Source of the DNA: Eubacterium plexicaudatum ASF492
Lineage (GTDB): Bacteria > Bacillota > Clostridia > Lachnospirales > Lachnospiraceae
Direction: 5' to 3'
DNA: 64,000 bases
Assembly: GCF_000364225.2 (NCBI RefSeq)
Contig: NZ_AQFT02000001.1
Span: forward strand, 806,001 to 870,000
Shown: piece by piece, positions 36,470 to 45,663 of the stretch
Position numbering within the stretch: position 1 is the stretch's first letter
Layout of the letters: each line of letters begins with the position of its first letter
Translations under genes and position numbers: made by a program
The notes under the pieces: model-generated
What the model was told of the DNA's origin: nothing
What the model saw: the letters and a program-made list of their open reading frames with translations, nothing else
The model's database searches: none

Positions 36470-38133
36470 AAAATTTTTCGTTCGTCACTGCTTACCGTCT
36501 GTCTTGTATTGGCAGTTACCATTGCATTGATTATGGGGTTTTTGTTTCATTTTTTTGAAAAGCAGATACAGAAAGAGCTTGCCAATGAGGCCGGCTTTCT
36601 GGCACATGCTCTTGAAAATGAGGGAGCCGGATATTTTGACAGTTTTGATAACAAGAATAACAGACTTGCCGGAAATAACCGTATCACATGGATTGATGAA
36701 AATGGAACGGTATTGTTCGACAGCAGGGCAGATGTGTCCGAACTGGATAATCATGCCGACAGGGATGAAATTAAAACGGCAATGAAAGAGGGGAAGGGCA
36801 TGAGTACGAGGTACTCCAAAACCCTGACGGAAAAAACAGTGAATTATGCCATACGGCTTTCCGATGGCAGCATACTGCGGGTTTCGACAGAACAGTATAC
36901 GGTAGTAACCATTCTGATGGGGATGCTTCAGCCGATTTTATTCATTATGTTTGTCGCATTGATTTTAACACTGGTGCTTTCCGCAAGGGTATCAAAAGCC
37001 ATTATAGAACCAATGAACAAACTGGATTTGGAAATACCGGAAAATAATGACACATATGAGGAATTAACACCTCTGTTACGGAAAATTGCAGACCAGAAAG
37101 AAACGATAGGGGAACAGCTTGCGGACGCCCGCAAAAAACAGAAAGAATTTAACCTTATTACAGAAAATATGAGTGAGGGCTTTCTGGTTATTGATGCAGA
37201 CGCCAATCTCCTGACCTATAATTCTGCCGCATTAAACCTGCTTGAGATTACCCCTCCGGCAGACAGGAGTGTCCTGCTGTTCTGCCGGGCAAAAGAGTTC
37301 AGAGGCGTTATATCCGATGTATTGTCAGGAATAAAGGCAGAGAATACGATGGTGCGGGAGGAACGCAGTTACAGTCTGATTGCCAATCCGGTTTATGAGA
37401 AGGAATCCGTAATTGGGGCCGTTGTGGTTATTCTGGATATTACGGAACGTGAAAAAGGGATATGCTGCGCCGGGAGTTTACGGCAAATGTTTCCCATGAA
37501 CTGAAAACTCCGCTGACGTCTATCTCTGGCTTTGCCGAACTGATGAAAGCAGGCGATGTTCTGGAAAATGATGTGACTGACTTTTCAAAATCCATTTATG
37601 ATGAGGCACAGCGGCTGATTACGTTAGTCAATGATATTATTAAGATTTCTGAACTTGACGGGCAGAGTATTCCTTATGAAAAGGAAACGGTGGATTTATA
37701 TGAATTGTCAAAGGAAGTAATCGGACGGTTGGAAAAAGAAGCCGATAAGAAGAATATTACCTTTCATTTGATTGGCGGCAGGGCAGAGATTATAGGCGTG
37801 CATAAAATTTTGGAGGAAATGCTCTATAACCTTTGTGACAATGCGATTAAATATAACAAGGAAAATGGTACGGTGGATGTTTTGGTAAACCAGACGGGAG
37901 ATGGCGTGAATGTGATTGTGCGTGATACGGGAATCGGGATTCCTATATCACATCAGGACAGGGTGTTTGAACGCTTTTACCGGGTGGATAAAAGCCATTC
38001 CAAAAAGGTAGGTGGAACAGGTCTTGGTCTTGCCATAGTAAAGCATGGTGCTCTGTACCACCATGCAAAGCTCAGTCTGGAAAGTACTGTGGATGTGGGA
38101 ACGGTGGTAACGATTGCATTTTCTAAAAAATAA
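36462..38133 (+). CDS. phoR: PhoR-type sensor histidine kinase (operon 2), two apparent frameshifts
   Basis: Same build as the first PhoR: N-terminal membrane helix, extracellular part with DREDIKTA-like DRDEIKTAMKEG, second helix, HAMP linker, PAS domain, HisKA (NVSHELKTPLTS) and HATPase (NLCDNAIKYN, DTGIGIP, GGTGLGLAIV). Two A runs are one base short, near 36466-36471 (start region, MNKKIFRSSLLTV when restored) and near 37455 (EREKRDMLRREFTANV). With both corrected, the gene encodes 557 residues, against 559 for the first PhoR. Confidence 0.89.
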
Positions 38134-38144
38134 TAAAGATAAAT

Positions 38145-38190
38145 ATATGCCGGAAAACAGCCCGTATAAGGGCTATGCCCGGCATATTTT
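38145..38190 (+). terminator. Strong terminator after pst operon 2
   Basis: Outer arms ATATGCCGG (38145-38153) and CCGGCATAT (38179-38187) enclose an inner stem AGCCC/GGGCT. T-rich tail follows. It separates the operon from the hybrid kinase gene. Confidence 0.85.
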
Positions 38191-38254
38191 TAACGCAGTT
38201 TTAACATACTTGTTATCTGCCCTTTATGGTTTATCAGATGGAAATCGTATAAAA
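38190..38254 (+). promoter_or_regulatory. Pho box and promoter upstream of the hybrid kinase
   Basis: TTAACG (38190-38195), TTAACA (38201-38206), GTTATC (38212-38217) and TTTATG (38223-38228) follow one another every 11 bp, the periodicity of PhoP sites. A TATAAA hexamer at 38248-38253 can act as -10. The arrangement suggests that the kinase gene is switched on by phosphate limitation. Confidence 0.6.
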
Positions 38255-38294
38255 TAACTTGTGTAAACAAGATAATTACTGGAATGGAGGAGCT

Positions 38295-39547
38295 ATGAAA
38301 AAGAAGAAAACAGTGAAAAAGTTAAAAAAGAAAATTGCGGTTTTGGAAACAGAAAATCTGTCATTACAAGAGAGCGTTTTGCGGGCAGAGAACAACAGCA
38401 GGGAAAAAAGTGCTTTTTTATCCCATATGTCCCATGATATACGGACACCCCTGAATGGCATTATTGGAATGACAGGTATTGCCATGAAACATTTTGATGA
38501 TAAAGATAGGGTTCTTGATTGTCTAGGGAAAATTGACAGTTCTTCCAAACATCTGCTATCCCTGATTAACGATATTTTGGATATGAGCCGGATTGAAAGC
38601 GGCAGAATGGTTATGAACCATGAACGGATGGATATACGTGAGGTGATTAACGGTTGTGTACTAATTGCAGAAAGTCTGCTGGCACAGAGAAAGGTGGATT
38701 TTGTCAGGGAGTTTGGTATATTCCATCATCCTCTGCTAATTGGCGATGAATTACATCTGCGTCAGGTACTTATCAATATTTTATCAAATGCCATTAAGTT
38801 TACCCCGGATGGAGGGAAAATCTTTTTTCAGGTAAAGGAGGTTTCTGCTGGAGACGGAAAGGCGACATACCATTTTGAGATTGAGGATACCGGAATTGGT
38901 ATGAAACCGGATTTTTTGGAAAAAATTTGGGATTCCTTTACACAGGAAAATAGCGGAAATTGCAATGGGTATAAGGGAACCGGATTGGGAATGGCTATTA
39001 CAAAAAAACTGGTTGATTTGATGGGGGGATTATCAAGGTAGCAAGCAAGCCGGGAGTTGGCAGTAAATTTACTGTGGAGGTAACATTTGATACAGGGATA
39101 ATGTCTGGCATTGCAGAGAAAGAGAATAAAATGGAAAGCATACAGGAACGGAACGCCCATCTGGACGGCATGAAAGTCCTGTTAGTTGAAGATACCCCAC
39201 TGAATATGGAAATTGCAAAATTTATGCTGGAAGATGAAGGGATTGAAGTAATGACGGCAGAAAATGGACAGATTGCTGTTAATATTTTTAATAATTCGCC
39301 TGAGAATACTTTTAATGCTGTGTTAATGGATGTGAGAATGCCTGTGATGGATGGTCTGACCGCTACAAAATCAATCCGGACATTGCCAAGAACTGACGCT
39401 GTAACAGTCCCAATAATAGCTATGACAGCAGACGCATATAGTGAAGATATAAGAAGGACAACTGATGCAGGAATGAATGCACATCTGACAAAACCTGTCA
39501 GTCAAGAGAAAATGCTCTCGACTTTGGAGAAATTTTATTCTGTATAA
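38295..39547 (+). CDS. Soluble hybrid histidine kinase-receiver, one apparent frameshift
   Basis: 417 residues once one G is added to the run of six near 39013-39018. Order: basic coiled coil (KKKKTVKKLKKKIAVLETEN), HisKA with His in HMSHDIRTPLNG, HATPase (NILSNAIKFTPDGG, DTGIGMKP, KGTGLGMAI), then a linked receiver domain with acidic pocket LLVEDTPLN, Asp in VLMDVRMPVMDG and Lys in HLTKPVSQ. No membrane helix or sensor domain is visible, so it is probably cytoplasmic and may act as a relay. GGAGGAG precedes ATG 38295. The Pho boxes upstream tie it to phosphate control; its partner is unknown. Confidence 0.85.
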
Positions 39548-39607
39548 ATAATAAGCTCTTTGGATATATATTTCTTTTGGCATTTTGAAAGAGATTAAAA
39601 AGCAAAA

Positions 39608-39655
39608 TGAAAAATGCTTAAAAGCATTTTGTAAAAGATTTTAAGCATTTTTATG
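39608..39655. terminator. Bidirectional terminator-like hairpin
   Basis: AAAATGCTTAAAA pairs with TTTTAAGCATTTTT around a short AT-rich loop that contains a further GCATTTT repeat. Serves the hybrid kinase on the plus strand and possibly the DUF6061 gene on the minus strand. Confidence 0.65.
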
Positions 39656-39669
39656 TCAAACTTTCCTGA

Positions 39670-39915
39670 TTATCCTCTGCATCTATAAATATCTGTATTT
39701 CGTTGTTGAGATAAAACAAACCCATCGGTGTCCGATGGGTTGCATGTTTCAAGCAGATTATCTATTGCCAGTGCATTTAGTACATGGTCTGTCCATGCTG
39801 TGTTTTTTAATCCTTTCTCTGCTTTGTTACAGTCAATCCGTAGAATGTAACCGTCAAATGTAGTAATGTCGATACTGTTGTGGTACATATTGTACCTTGC
39901 GTATATTAGATTCAT
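39670..39915 (-). CDS. DUF6061-like small protein
   Basis: 81 residues beginning MNLIYARYNMYHNSIDITTFDGY and continuing ILRIDCNKAEKGL with the NALAIDNLLE block; this pattern resembles the DUF6061 family of short Clostridia proteins of unknown function. The C-terminus diverges after that block, so it may be altered. The IS4-like copy 2 ends only 24 bp upstream of its start, so its own promoter has been removed or replaced. Confidence 0.6.
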   Translation of the reverse strand: MNLIYARYNMYHNSIDITTFDGYILRIDCNKAEKGLKNTAWTDHVLNALAIDNLLETCNPSDTDGFVLSQQRNTDIYRCRG

Positions 39916-39938
39916 TTTCTTTGTTCTTTCATAATTTT

Positions 39939-41403
39939 CACTACTTTACAACTTTATAAATGATGCCCCTGTTTCTGAACCAGCCGTTTTAAGGCATTTA
40001 TTAAAGCATTTGATTTTATGCTGGTTTCGACTTTTTCTACGAAAATGGCATAAAATACCTGCTGGCGAATTTGTTCGCTTAACGCAAACCGAAACTCCTG
40101 CACGCTTTCTGTCTGATATTTATAAAACGCCTTGTCCTGGTATGGCAGCAGTTTCATTGCACAGTATGAAATGTTAATCAGATTGACCAGCATTTCAATC
40201 CCTTTGCGGCTGCGGACCATGTAACTGCACAGTGACCAGAAAGTTTTCTGTTCGTAGTAACTAACCTCTATCGGCCATCGAAATGCATACAGCATCAGGG
40301 GAATAAACTGCATCCGGCTGCTCCCTGTCTGGTTTAGCGGGGATTTCTCCTGCCATGCGCAGAAGACCTGAAGCTGTTCCGGAAAAACTGTGCTGAAAAA
40401 CAAACGCCTGCTGCCTGCTGCTTTATCAGCGGATGTGACATATGCCAGGACTGTCCTTTTTCCAAAATATTAGTAAGGACATGGCGCTCGGCCATATAAT
40501 AATCACCGATTTTTTCATCAGACAGCGTAAAATCGTCCTGAATGGAAAGTTTTTTCCCATGCAGCGCTGGCCGTCCTCTTTTTCCAGTACGCTGCGGCGG
40601 CAGGTCATAAATGACAGAATCAGACCTTGCATTTCCGATAAGGTCAAGGTTCTCATATTCATCCACAATGGAAACAAGGTTCTTTTTTACATACCAGCTG
40701 TCACAAAGGATGATAACATTTTTTTTATTGCTGAATTCCGGCATCGCCTGACGGACCATGGATGCAGCAAGTTCCAGCTTTGACTCCTTTTTTGCCACAT
40801 ACGGTATCCAAGCGGAACAGAAAGGTAATGGATCCTGTTTTTATTCCACACCGGGACGCAGAGCATTACGCTTACGAAACAATGTCCGTTCAGATAGTTT
40901 GAGCCATTATGCGCTGCATGGTCAAAAAGTTTTGAAACATCTTCAAATTTTTTTCCAAACTTCGGGGCCATTGTGTCATCAATGCACAGAAAAACAGGCT
41001 GTGAAGAAAGTTTTTCCGGTATGAGTTTTAAAGCCATGCCAGCAGTAACATTCATAAATCTGGAATAATCGGCCTTTGCATAAGAGCAGGCATAGTAAAA
41101 TGCATTCAGGGATTTTTTGTAATCCCTGATAAAAAATGTCTGTAAAGGGACCGGATGGAAACTGCTGACTCCATGGCAAGTATAGATAACACCAGCAGAA
41201 AAAGGGTTTCAATAGTCGGTGCGGAAAAAGTTTTAAAATAAATATAAAAATAACGGTACAGTCTACCAATTAGATTATTTTCGTTGTATAATAAGTCTGA
41301 CGTACAAGGTCACTCTCTTTCGTATAGTTTTGTGTGCAAACTTATTATACATGAGAAAGTACCTTGTGCGTTATTTTATTTTTTAAAAAGTTGTAAAGTG
41401 GTG
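39939..41403 (-). mobile_element. IS4-superfamily insertion sequence, copy 2 (complete)
   Basis: About 1465 bp, with inverted ends CACTACTTTACAACTTTATAAA at 39939 and CACCACTTTACAACTTTTTAAA (inverted) ending at 41403. It is the inverted partner of copy 1 at the start of the window; the two copies flank both pst operons and all that lies between. No clear target duplication was seen. Confidence 0.88.
39954..41270 (-). pseudogene. IS4-superfamily transposase (copy 2), two apparent frameshifts
   Basis: The N-terminal part reads YRYFYIYFKTFSAPTIETL and FLLVLSILAMESAVSIRS before the catalytic IDDTMAPKFGKKF segment; the C-terminal part carries the YREK signature. The frame is lost in A runs near 41114 (six, seven needed) and near 40789 (six; copy 1 has seven). 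The run that is short in copy 1 is complete here (eight A near 40720), so together the copies supply a full gene. The start codon could not be fixed; no ATG lies in frame near the N-terminus. Confidence 0.82.
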
Positions 41404-41454
41404 TATTTATAGAAAGATGTATTAAATACAGAACCTGTAAAATCCAATAACGAG

Positions 41455-41685
41455 TTAGCGATCGTACTTTGATTTTGGATAAGGCTTTTTTATGTCAGTC
41501 CTATTCAGCAGATAAGCAACGCTGACATTATAAAAATCTGCAATTTTAGAAAGAGAAGCTAAAGAAATTTCATGTTCCCCAGTTTCATAGCGAGAGTACG
41601 TCCGTTGATTGACATTCAACAGCTTTGCCATATACGTTTGTGTCAAATCGTTGTCTTCGCGCAATTCCCTGATTCGGTGGTACAT
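41455..41685 (-). CDS. XRE-family transcriptional regulator (small)
   Basis: 76-residue Cro/CI-type helix-turn-helix protein: IRELREDNDLTQTYMAKLLNV followed by the recognition segment NQRTYSRYETGEHEISLASLSKIADFYNVSVAYLLNRTD. AGGAGATGAAAC precedes the ATG. It stands alone between IS4-like copy 2 and a divergent small membrane-peptide gene, so it may control that neighbour or itself. Confidence 0.9.
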   Translation of the reverse strand: MYHRIRELREDNDLTQTYMAKLLNVNQRTYSRYETGEHEISLASLSKIADFYNVSVAYLLNRTDIKKPYPKSKYDR

Positions 41686-41832
41686 GTTTCATCTCCTAAA
41701 AAATTTGCAGTTAATAGAAAAATTATATGTTAGACCGAAAAAGCCTAAAATGATATAGATAATAGTTTGGATGGATGAATAGAAAAATATTTAGAAGAAA
41801 ATGTAATGCAGTTGTAAGGAAGGGGAAAGTCA

Positions 41833-41955
41833 ATGCCAGTGTTAGGTATCATAATAATTCCTGGTATCATTGTATGGATTGCTGCATGGATTTTTGTAAT
41901 TGCAGATTCGACAAATGTAGCAAATGCGATTAGCGATACCTGTGTATGCATTTAG
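41833..41955 (+). CDS. 40-residue hydrophobic peptide, single membrane helix
   Basis: Short frame with a good ribosome site (AAGGAAGGGG at 41817-41826, seven bases before ATG 41833). It starts MPVLGIIIIPGIIVWIAAW, continues as one long hydrophobic helix and ends with a polar tail containing two Cys (DTCVCI). Size and build resemble small membrane toxins or stress peptides, but there is no family match I can name. It is divergent from the XRE gene. Confidence 0.5.
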   Translation: MPVLGIIIIPGIIVWIAAWIFVIADSTNVANAISDTCVCI

Positions 41956-42054
41956 CGTTATCACACACAGGATAAAAATACAAGGTCTTTGCTATTTGCA
42001 TATTGTTAAGGAAAGAAACATATGTTAATATAGCAGTAAAGGAAGTGAGATACG

Positions 42055-42537
42055 ATGGAAAGAAAGCTAAAGGTTTATTTGGATACATCTGTCATAAGTT
42101 ATTTGCAACAAGAGGATACACCAGAGCGGATGAAAGACACGTTGGTTCTTTGGAAGCAGTTTGAGGCTGGAAAGTATGAAATTTATCTGTCACAATTAAC
42201 GTTGGATGAAGTTGGTATGTGTCGTGAGCCTAAAAGAACGATGCTTTTAGAATATTTAAGCAGGATTTGTTATGAAAAATTAGAAATTACAGACGAAGTT
42301 TTGAGGGTTGCAAACCAGATTATTGACATGGGGATACTGACACCAAAAAGCATGGATGATTGCCAGCATATAGCCACGGCTGTTGTTCATGGATGTGACT
42401 GTATCCTGTCATGGAATTTTAAGCATATTGTAAATATAAAGACAATCAAGGGGGTACGGGCAATCACGCATCTTGAAAGCTATAAGGACATTGACATTAT
42501 GAATCCGTCTGTATTATTGGGAGGTGGGGAATCATGA
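42055..42537 (+). CDS. PIN-domain toxin-like ribonuclease (VapC type)
   Basis: 160-residue PIN-fold protein. The acidic active-site residues are visible: Asp in KVYLDTSVISYL at the N-terminus, Glu in LTLDEVGM, Asp pair in KSMDDCQHIATAVVHGCDCILSWNFKHI near the C-terminus. PIN toxins cut RNA. It is followed, with a four-base ATGA overlap, by a small acidic partner gene, so toxin comes first and antitoxin second, the reverse of the classic VapBC order. Confidence 0.85.
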   Translation: MERKLKVYLDTSVISYLQQEDTPERMKDTLVLWKQFEAGKYEIYLSQLTLDEVGMCREPKRTMLLEYLSRICYEKLEITDEVLRVANQIIDMGILTPKSMDDCQHIATAVVHGCDCILSWNFKHIVNIKTIKGVRAITHLESYKDIDIMNPSVLLGGGES

Positions 42538-42737
42538 TAGGTACATTGGAAATCAGCCCGGATTTTACGATTGAGGATATACACAAAATACGCGAGCATA
42601 ATTATGAAGTGACAAAGCATATGACAGTGGAGGAGAAATTGCATTATTATAATACGCCAAGGACAGATGCAGAGGAACAGATTGAACGGCTTAGGGTAAG
42701 ACATTATAATGGTCAACATGCTTGGGAGCAGAGATAA
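42534..42737 (+). CDS. Probable antitoxin partner of the PIN protein
   Basis: 67 residues, start overlapping the PIN gene stop. No DNA-binding fold is evident; the sequence is polar and helical (FTIEDIHKIREHNYEVTKHM, then an acidic DAEEQIERLRVRH helix) like the neutralising tails of antitoxins. Function is inferred only from size, coupling and position. Confidence 0.6.
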   Translation: MIGTLEISPDFTIEDIHKIREHNYEVTKHMTVEEKLHYYNTPRTDAEEQIERLRVRHYNGQHAWEQR

Positions 42738-42817
42738 ATGTTTTTCAGGATTCTGTGTGGATAGTGGTGGAACGATTAGCTTTTAATCATTCTAAAACAG
42801 GCGTTATAATTTTATGG

Positions 42818-42846
42818 TTGACAGTGTATCGCCTTTGGTGTATACA
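42818..42846 (+). promoter_or_regulatory. Near-consensus sigma-A promoter
   Basis: TTGACA (42818-42823), 17-bp spacer, TATACA (42841-42846). It points at the short frame 42891-43007. One of the strongest-looking promoters in the window. Confidence 0.75.
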
Positions 42847-42890
42847 ACACAGGCGGCGATAAACAATGTAGGAAAGTAGATTACAAATAT

Positions 42891-43007
42891 ATGTACTTTA
42901 CGGAATATCTGATAACCAGAGCCGATGTGAATGGTTTTATGGCACATCGTCCGGAGTACACAAAGGCGAACCGCTTTGAGGATTTCGTTTGTAAAATCTA
43001 TCTTTGA
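42891..43007 (+). CDS. 38-residue frame behind a strong promoter, possible gene remnant
   Basis: Starts ATG 42891 about 40 bp after the promoter's expected start point, reads MYFTEYLITRADVNGFMAHR and ends FVCKIYL. The codons look protein-like (varied, no repeats), but no family is recognised. It could be a true small gene or the remains of a larger conjugative-element gene. A weak AGGAAAG site lies about 15 bases before. A terminator follows at 43013-43047. Confidence 0.35.
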   Translation: MYFTEYLITRADVNGFMAHRPEYTKANRFEDFVCKIYL

Positions 43008-43012
43008 CGATT

Positions 43013-43047
43013 AGGGGAAAATTCATTTAAGAGTTTTCCTCTTTTTT
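43013..43047 (+). terminator. Terminator-like hairpin
   Basis: AGGGGAAAA pairs with TTTTCCTCT around a 12-nt loop and is followed by six T. Together with the promoter at 42818 it frames a short transcription unit. Confidence 0.65.
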
Positions 43048-43297
43048 CGTGGTTTTTTCAAAGGATTCTATCCCAAACAAAGGATAGAGTCCTTTTTATA
43101 TATACAAATAAAATGAGCACTCTCGGAAACTCAATAGAGAATAAGCAGGAAAAGGTTGATTTTCAGAAATGAGAGGGATAAGGGATGGATGATTATGGGG
43201 CTTGAGCAGTCCAGAGAGCATAAAGAATAAAAATGTGCATGACTTTAAAACCTGTCGAAAAACAGGCCTGAAAGAATCCGGAAGCAGGAAACTTGGT

Positions 43298-44770
43298 TTA
43301 TGCCACTGCCTGCACCTGCTGTTTATAGCGGGCATCCAGATGGATGCAGATTCCAATCATGGTTGTCATGAAAGAATAATGCTCCTTTGTGTGTATGAAC
43401 ATACGGTGCAGTCCGTAATCATTGAGGATGCGGTTGTTGATACGTTCCGTGGCGGTGCGTTGATTATAAATCTTCTTATAAGCATCTGTGCCGCGGGGGA
43501 CGTCGGTGTAAAGCCGGATATCCCATTCGGGCCGGGTCTTGACGACTCTCCCATATTTGGAATCGGTGCAGGAGTTTTTACATTTGGAACAGTGATCTTT
43601 CCCATAGGGGCAGCGCCACATGAGGTAACCGCTGGATCTGTCATAACCGTTAGGCTTCATGCGCAGTTTTTCCTGACATAAGGGCGTTCCATCTTTGTCA
43701 ATGGTGATGGTATCAGGAATTGTTTTTGGCCGGCCGCATTTGTCGTTCAGGTCGATGAAGGCCCGTATTCCCCTGTTTTTAAGGATCCGGTAGGTGGGGG
43801 AATTGTCCATTGCAGAATCCAGGCACATATTCGAGGTGGAAACAGCCGGCATATGTTTTTCCAGTTCATGGAAAGCGACAAGGAAATTGACCGAATCATG
43901 ACGCTTTGCACTGGTAAAACGCAGAAGCAGGGGGAGATCTGTCCTGAGTTCACTGTTATAGCAGGATAATTGGAACAAAGTGTAGCCGAAGTAATATTTT
44001 TCCAGGTCGCTGTCCCAGCCCCAGGAAGCATCGGGGTCGGGGAAATGCCGCAGGTTTTCCGGTGCGCCAACCCTGTGGTGCCCGCGTGGGCAGGCATGGG
44101 TATGCACGGCGGTGCCGTCTCCGGAAACCGTAAGGTGTTCCCTTGGTATGAGGCCGGATTCCATGGAAGGCAGGACAGCCACGTGATAGAAGAAGCGCTG
44201 CAGCCGCCTTTCAAAGTTAAAAGGGATATCCTTTCCGCCCATGAGCCGTTTTTCGATAGATTCTGTGATTTTGGGCTTTGCCTCCTGTGCTTTCTGTTTT
44301 TTGCCTTTGGGCTTATCCGGCTTTTTGGTGTTCCAGGAAGCCGGAAGCAGTTTGTCCCGCGCATATAAGTCCGTTGGCGGTGCAGCCCAGAGCCTGTCCA
44401 TGAAGTCAAAATAAGAACCGAGGGGCGGCAGGGAATCCGTAGTGCAGCCGATGAGAGCGGCAAGGAGGCGGTCATGTTTGAGCCTGTCGACCCAAAGGGT
44501 AAGGGATAGCTTGGCCAAACCTTCTGAAAATAGAAGAAAGAAAAGGATAAAAGACCAAAAGATTTGTGGCTGGTTCTTAGCGGGCCTGCCAGTGTTGGAG
44601 TAAAAGGGCAGAAGGAACTCCATGGCCTTATCGGTATCGAAAAGGCGGAGTTTCTGCCATGGCTTCCAAAGCTCCGTATGGAGCCGGACTCTTTCAGAGG
44701 AATCGAAATGGACTTTGGATTCGTTGAGAAAGTACTTGTAATCTTGCATGGGCTGCCAGTACTTGATCAT
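43298..44770 (-). CDS. IS1182-family transposase, intact
   Basis: 490 residues starting at ATG 44770 with AGGAGGTGCACTTT before it. N-terminal IS1182 domain (NTGRPAKNQPQIFWSFI), catalytic segments LTVSGDGTAVHTHACP and FIDLNDKCGRPKTIPDTI, and a cysteine-rich C-terminal part (WRCPYGKDHCSKCKNSCTDSKYG) ending with TERINNRILNDYGLHRM. Serves as the reference for the two damaged copies at 8852-11799 and 12219-12710. Confidence 0.93.
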   Translation of the reverse strand: MIKYWQPMQDYKYFLNESKVHFDSSERVRLHTELWKPWQKLRLFDTDKAMEFLLPFYSNTGRPAKNQPQIFWSFILFFLLFSEGLAKLSLTLWVDRLKHDRLLAALIGCTTDSLPPLGSYFDFMDRLWAAPPTDLYARDKLLPASWNTKKPDKPKGKKQKAQEAKPKITESIEKRLMGGKDIPFNFERRLQRFFYHVAVLPSMESGLIPREHLTVSGDGTAVHTHACPRGHHRVGAPENLRHFPDPDASWGWDSDLEKYYFGYTLFQLSCYNSELRTDLPLLLRFTSAKRHDSVNFLVAFHELEKHMPAVSTSNMCLDSAMDNSPTYRILKNRGIRAFIDLNDKCGRPKTIPDTITIDKDGTPLCQEKLRMKPNGYDRSSGYLMWRCPYGKDHCSKCKNSCTDSKYGRVVKTRPEWDIRLYTDVPRGTDAYKKIYNQRTATERINNRILNDYGLHRMFIHTKEHYSFMTTMIGICIHLDARYKQQVQAVA

Positions 44771-44837
44771 AAAGTGCACCTCCTAGTAGTTTAGTTTAAT
44801 GCTGTGCGTGTGGCACAGACGCTTCTTAACTACAAGG

Positions 44838-44878
44838 GGCGCGTTTGGTGACTGGCGTATATGGTCACCAAACGCGCC
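44838..44878. repeat. Perfect 15-bp-stem hairpin upstream of IS1182 copy 3 transposase
   Basis: Arms GGCGCGTTTGGTGAC (44838-44852) and GTCACCAAACGCGCC (44864-44878), loop 11 bases. Same position and size as the hairpin at 11852-11887 in IS1182 copy 1, although the arm sequences are unrelated. Confidence 0.8.
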
Positions 44879-45035
44879 GCACATTTTGACTTATATGTCA
44901 ATACTTTTTTGAAAATTTAACAAAAATGTTTTCCGGGATATGGAGGAAAGCAAAAAAGAAGAACATGAAAAAAGAGCGGAAATTCGGGTTTAAAGAGTTT
45001 CCGAGACCGCTCATATTATAAATTGGAGGATTAAT

Positions 45036-45663
45036 ATGAAAGTAGAACAAAATTCAAATTATGTGAATTTTCAAATGATGTATTCAAGTCAGACTAAGAA
45101 ACAGGAGGAAGTTCAACAAAGCACATTTGCTTCTCAGATAAAAGACAAAAAAGATATGTCACTAGACGAATACAAGGCTTATTTTAATGAAAAAATGGAT
45201 GCATTGTATACCCATCCGTCGCAAAGGAATATGAATTGGGTTATTGATATTACAGATGCTGCTTATAAAAGAATGCAGACAGATCCTGCATATGAGCAAA
45301 AATATTAGATGCTTTGGCGAAGAATAAGGCAGTTAATTTTGGAAATAACATTCCGCAAATAGCGTATACTCATGTAGATGATACATGGGAGGGGTGTTAT
45401 GGATATACTAAAGGAATGAAAGAGAATGATAGTTATATTAAGGGAAGTTCATCAAAACATGAAAATAATGTAAAAAGAAGAAAGAGGAAGATAGAAAAAA
45501 GGAGCTTTTAGAGGAATATATTGAGGAACGTATACAGGTTCGTAAGGATATGCAGGAATTTCGTACAAAAGAGTATTTTAAGCATAAAGAGCAAAATGCC
45601 GAACTTAATAAAAAGGCATTGGCGGCAAAAGCTTATGATCAGCAGATTTTAGAGGAACATTAG
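45036..45663 (+). CDS. Conserved-looking hypothetical protein, two apparent frameshifts
   Basis: With one A added in each of two runs (near 45299-45303 and near 45472-45476) this becomes a single 209-residue protein. It begins MKVEQNSNYVNFQMMYSS, has a central globular part (MSLDEYKAYFNEKMDALYTH, DPAYEQKILDALAKNKAVNF) and ends in a long charged helix (EERIQVRKDMQEFRTKEYFK). The general look recalls DUF6033-like Lachnospiraceae proteins, but I cannot confirm a family. GGAGGATTAAT precedes ATG 45036; IS1182 copy 3 lies directly upstream and has probably removed its promoter. Confidence 0.6.

Larger units (their letters stand above)
43115..45012 (-). mobile_element. IS1182-family element, copy 3 (intact)
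   Basis: 1898 bp with end repeats GAGCACTCTCGGAAACTC (43115-43132) and GAGTTTCCGAGACCGCTC (44995-45012). Carries an intact transposase and a large upstream hairpin. Distinct subtype from copies 1 and 2, sharing the end repeats. It stops 23 bp before the start of the hypothetical gene at 45036. Confidence 0.9.

Noticed and set aside
34357..38133. Pst operon 2 as a decaying pseudogene cluster
   Set aside because: All lesions are single bases missing from homopolymers, reading frames are exact multiples of three after repair, and all active-site motifs are kept; the same lesion type occurs in unrelated genes.
1..41403. 41-kb composite transposon bounded by the inverted IS4-like copies
   Set aside because: No shared target duplication was found and the interval contains many later rearrangements, so joint movement cannot be argued from the sequence.
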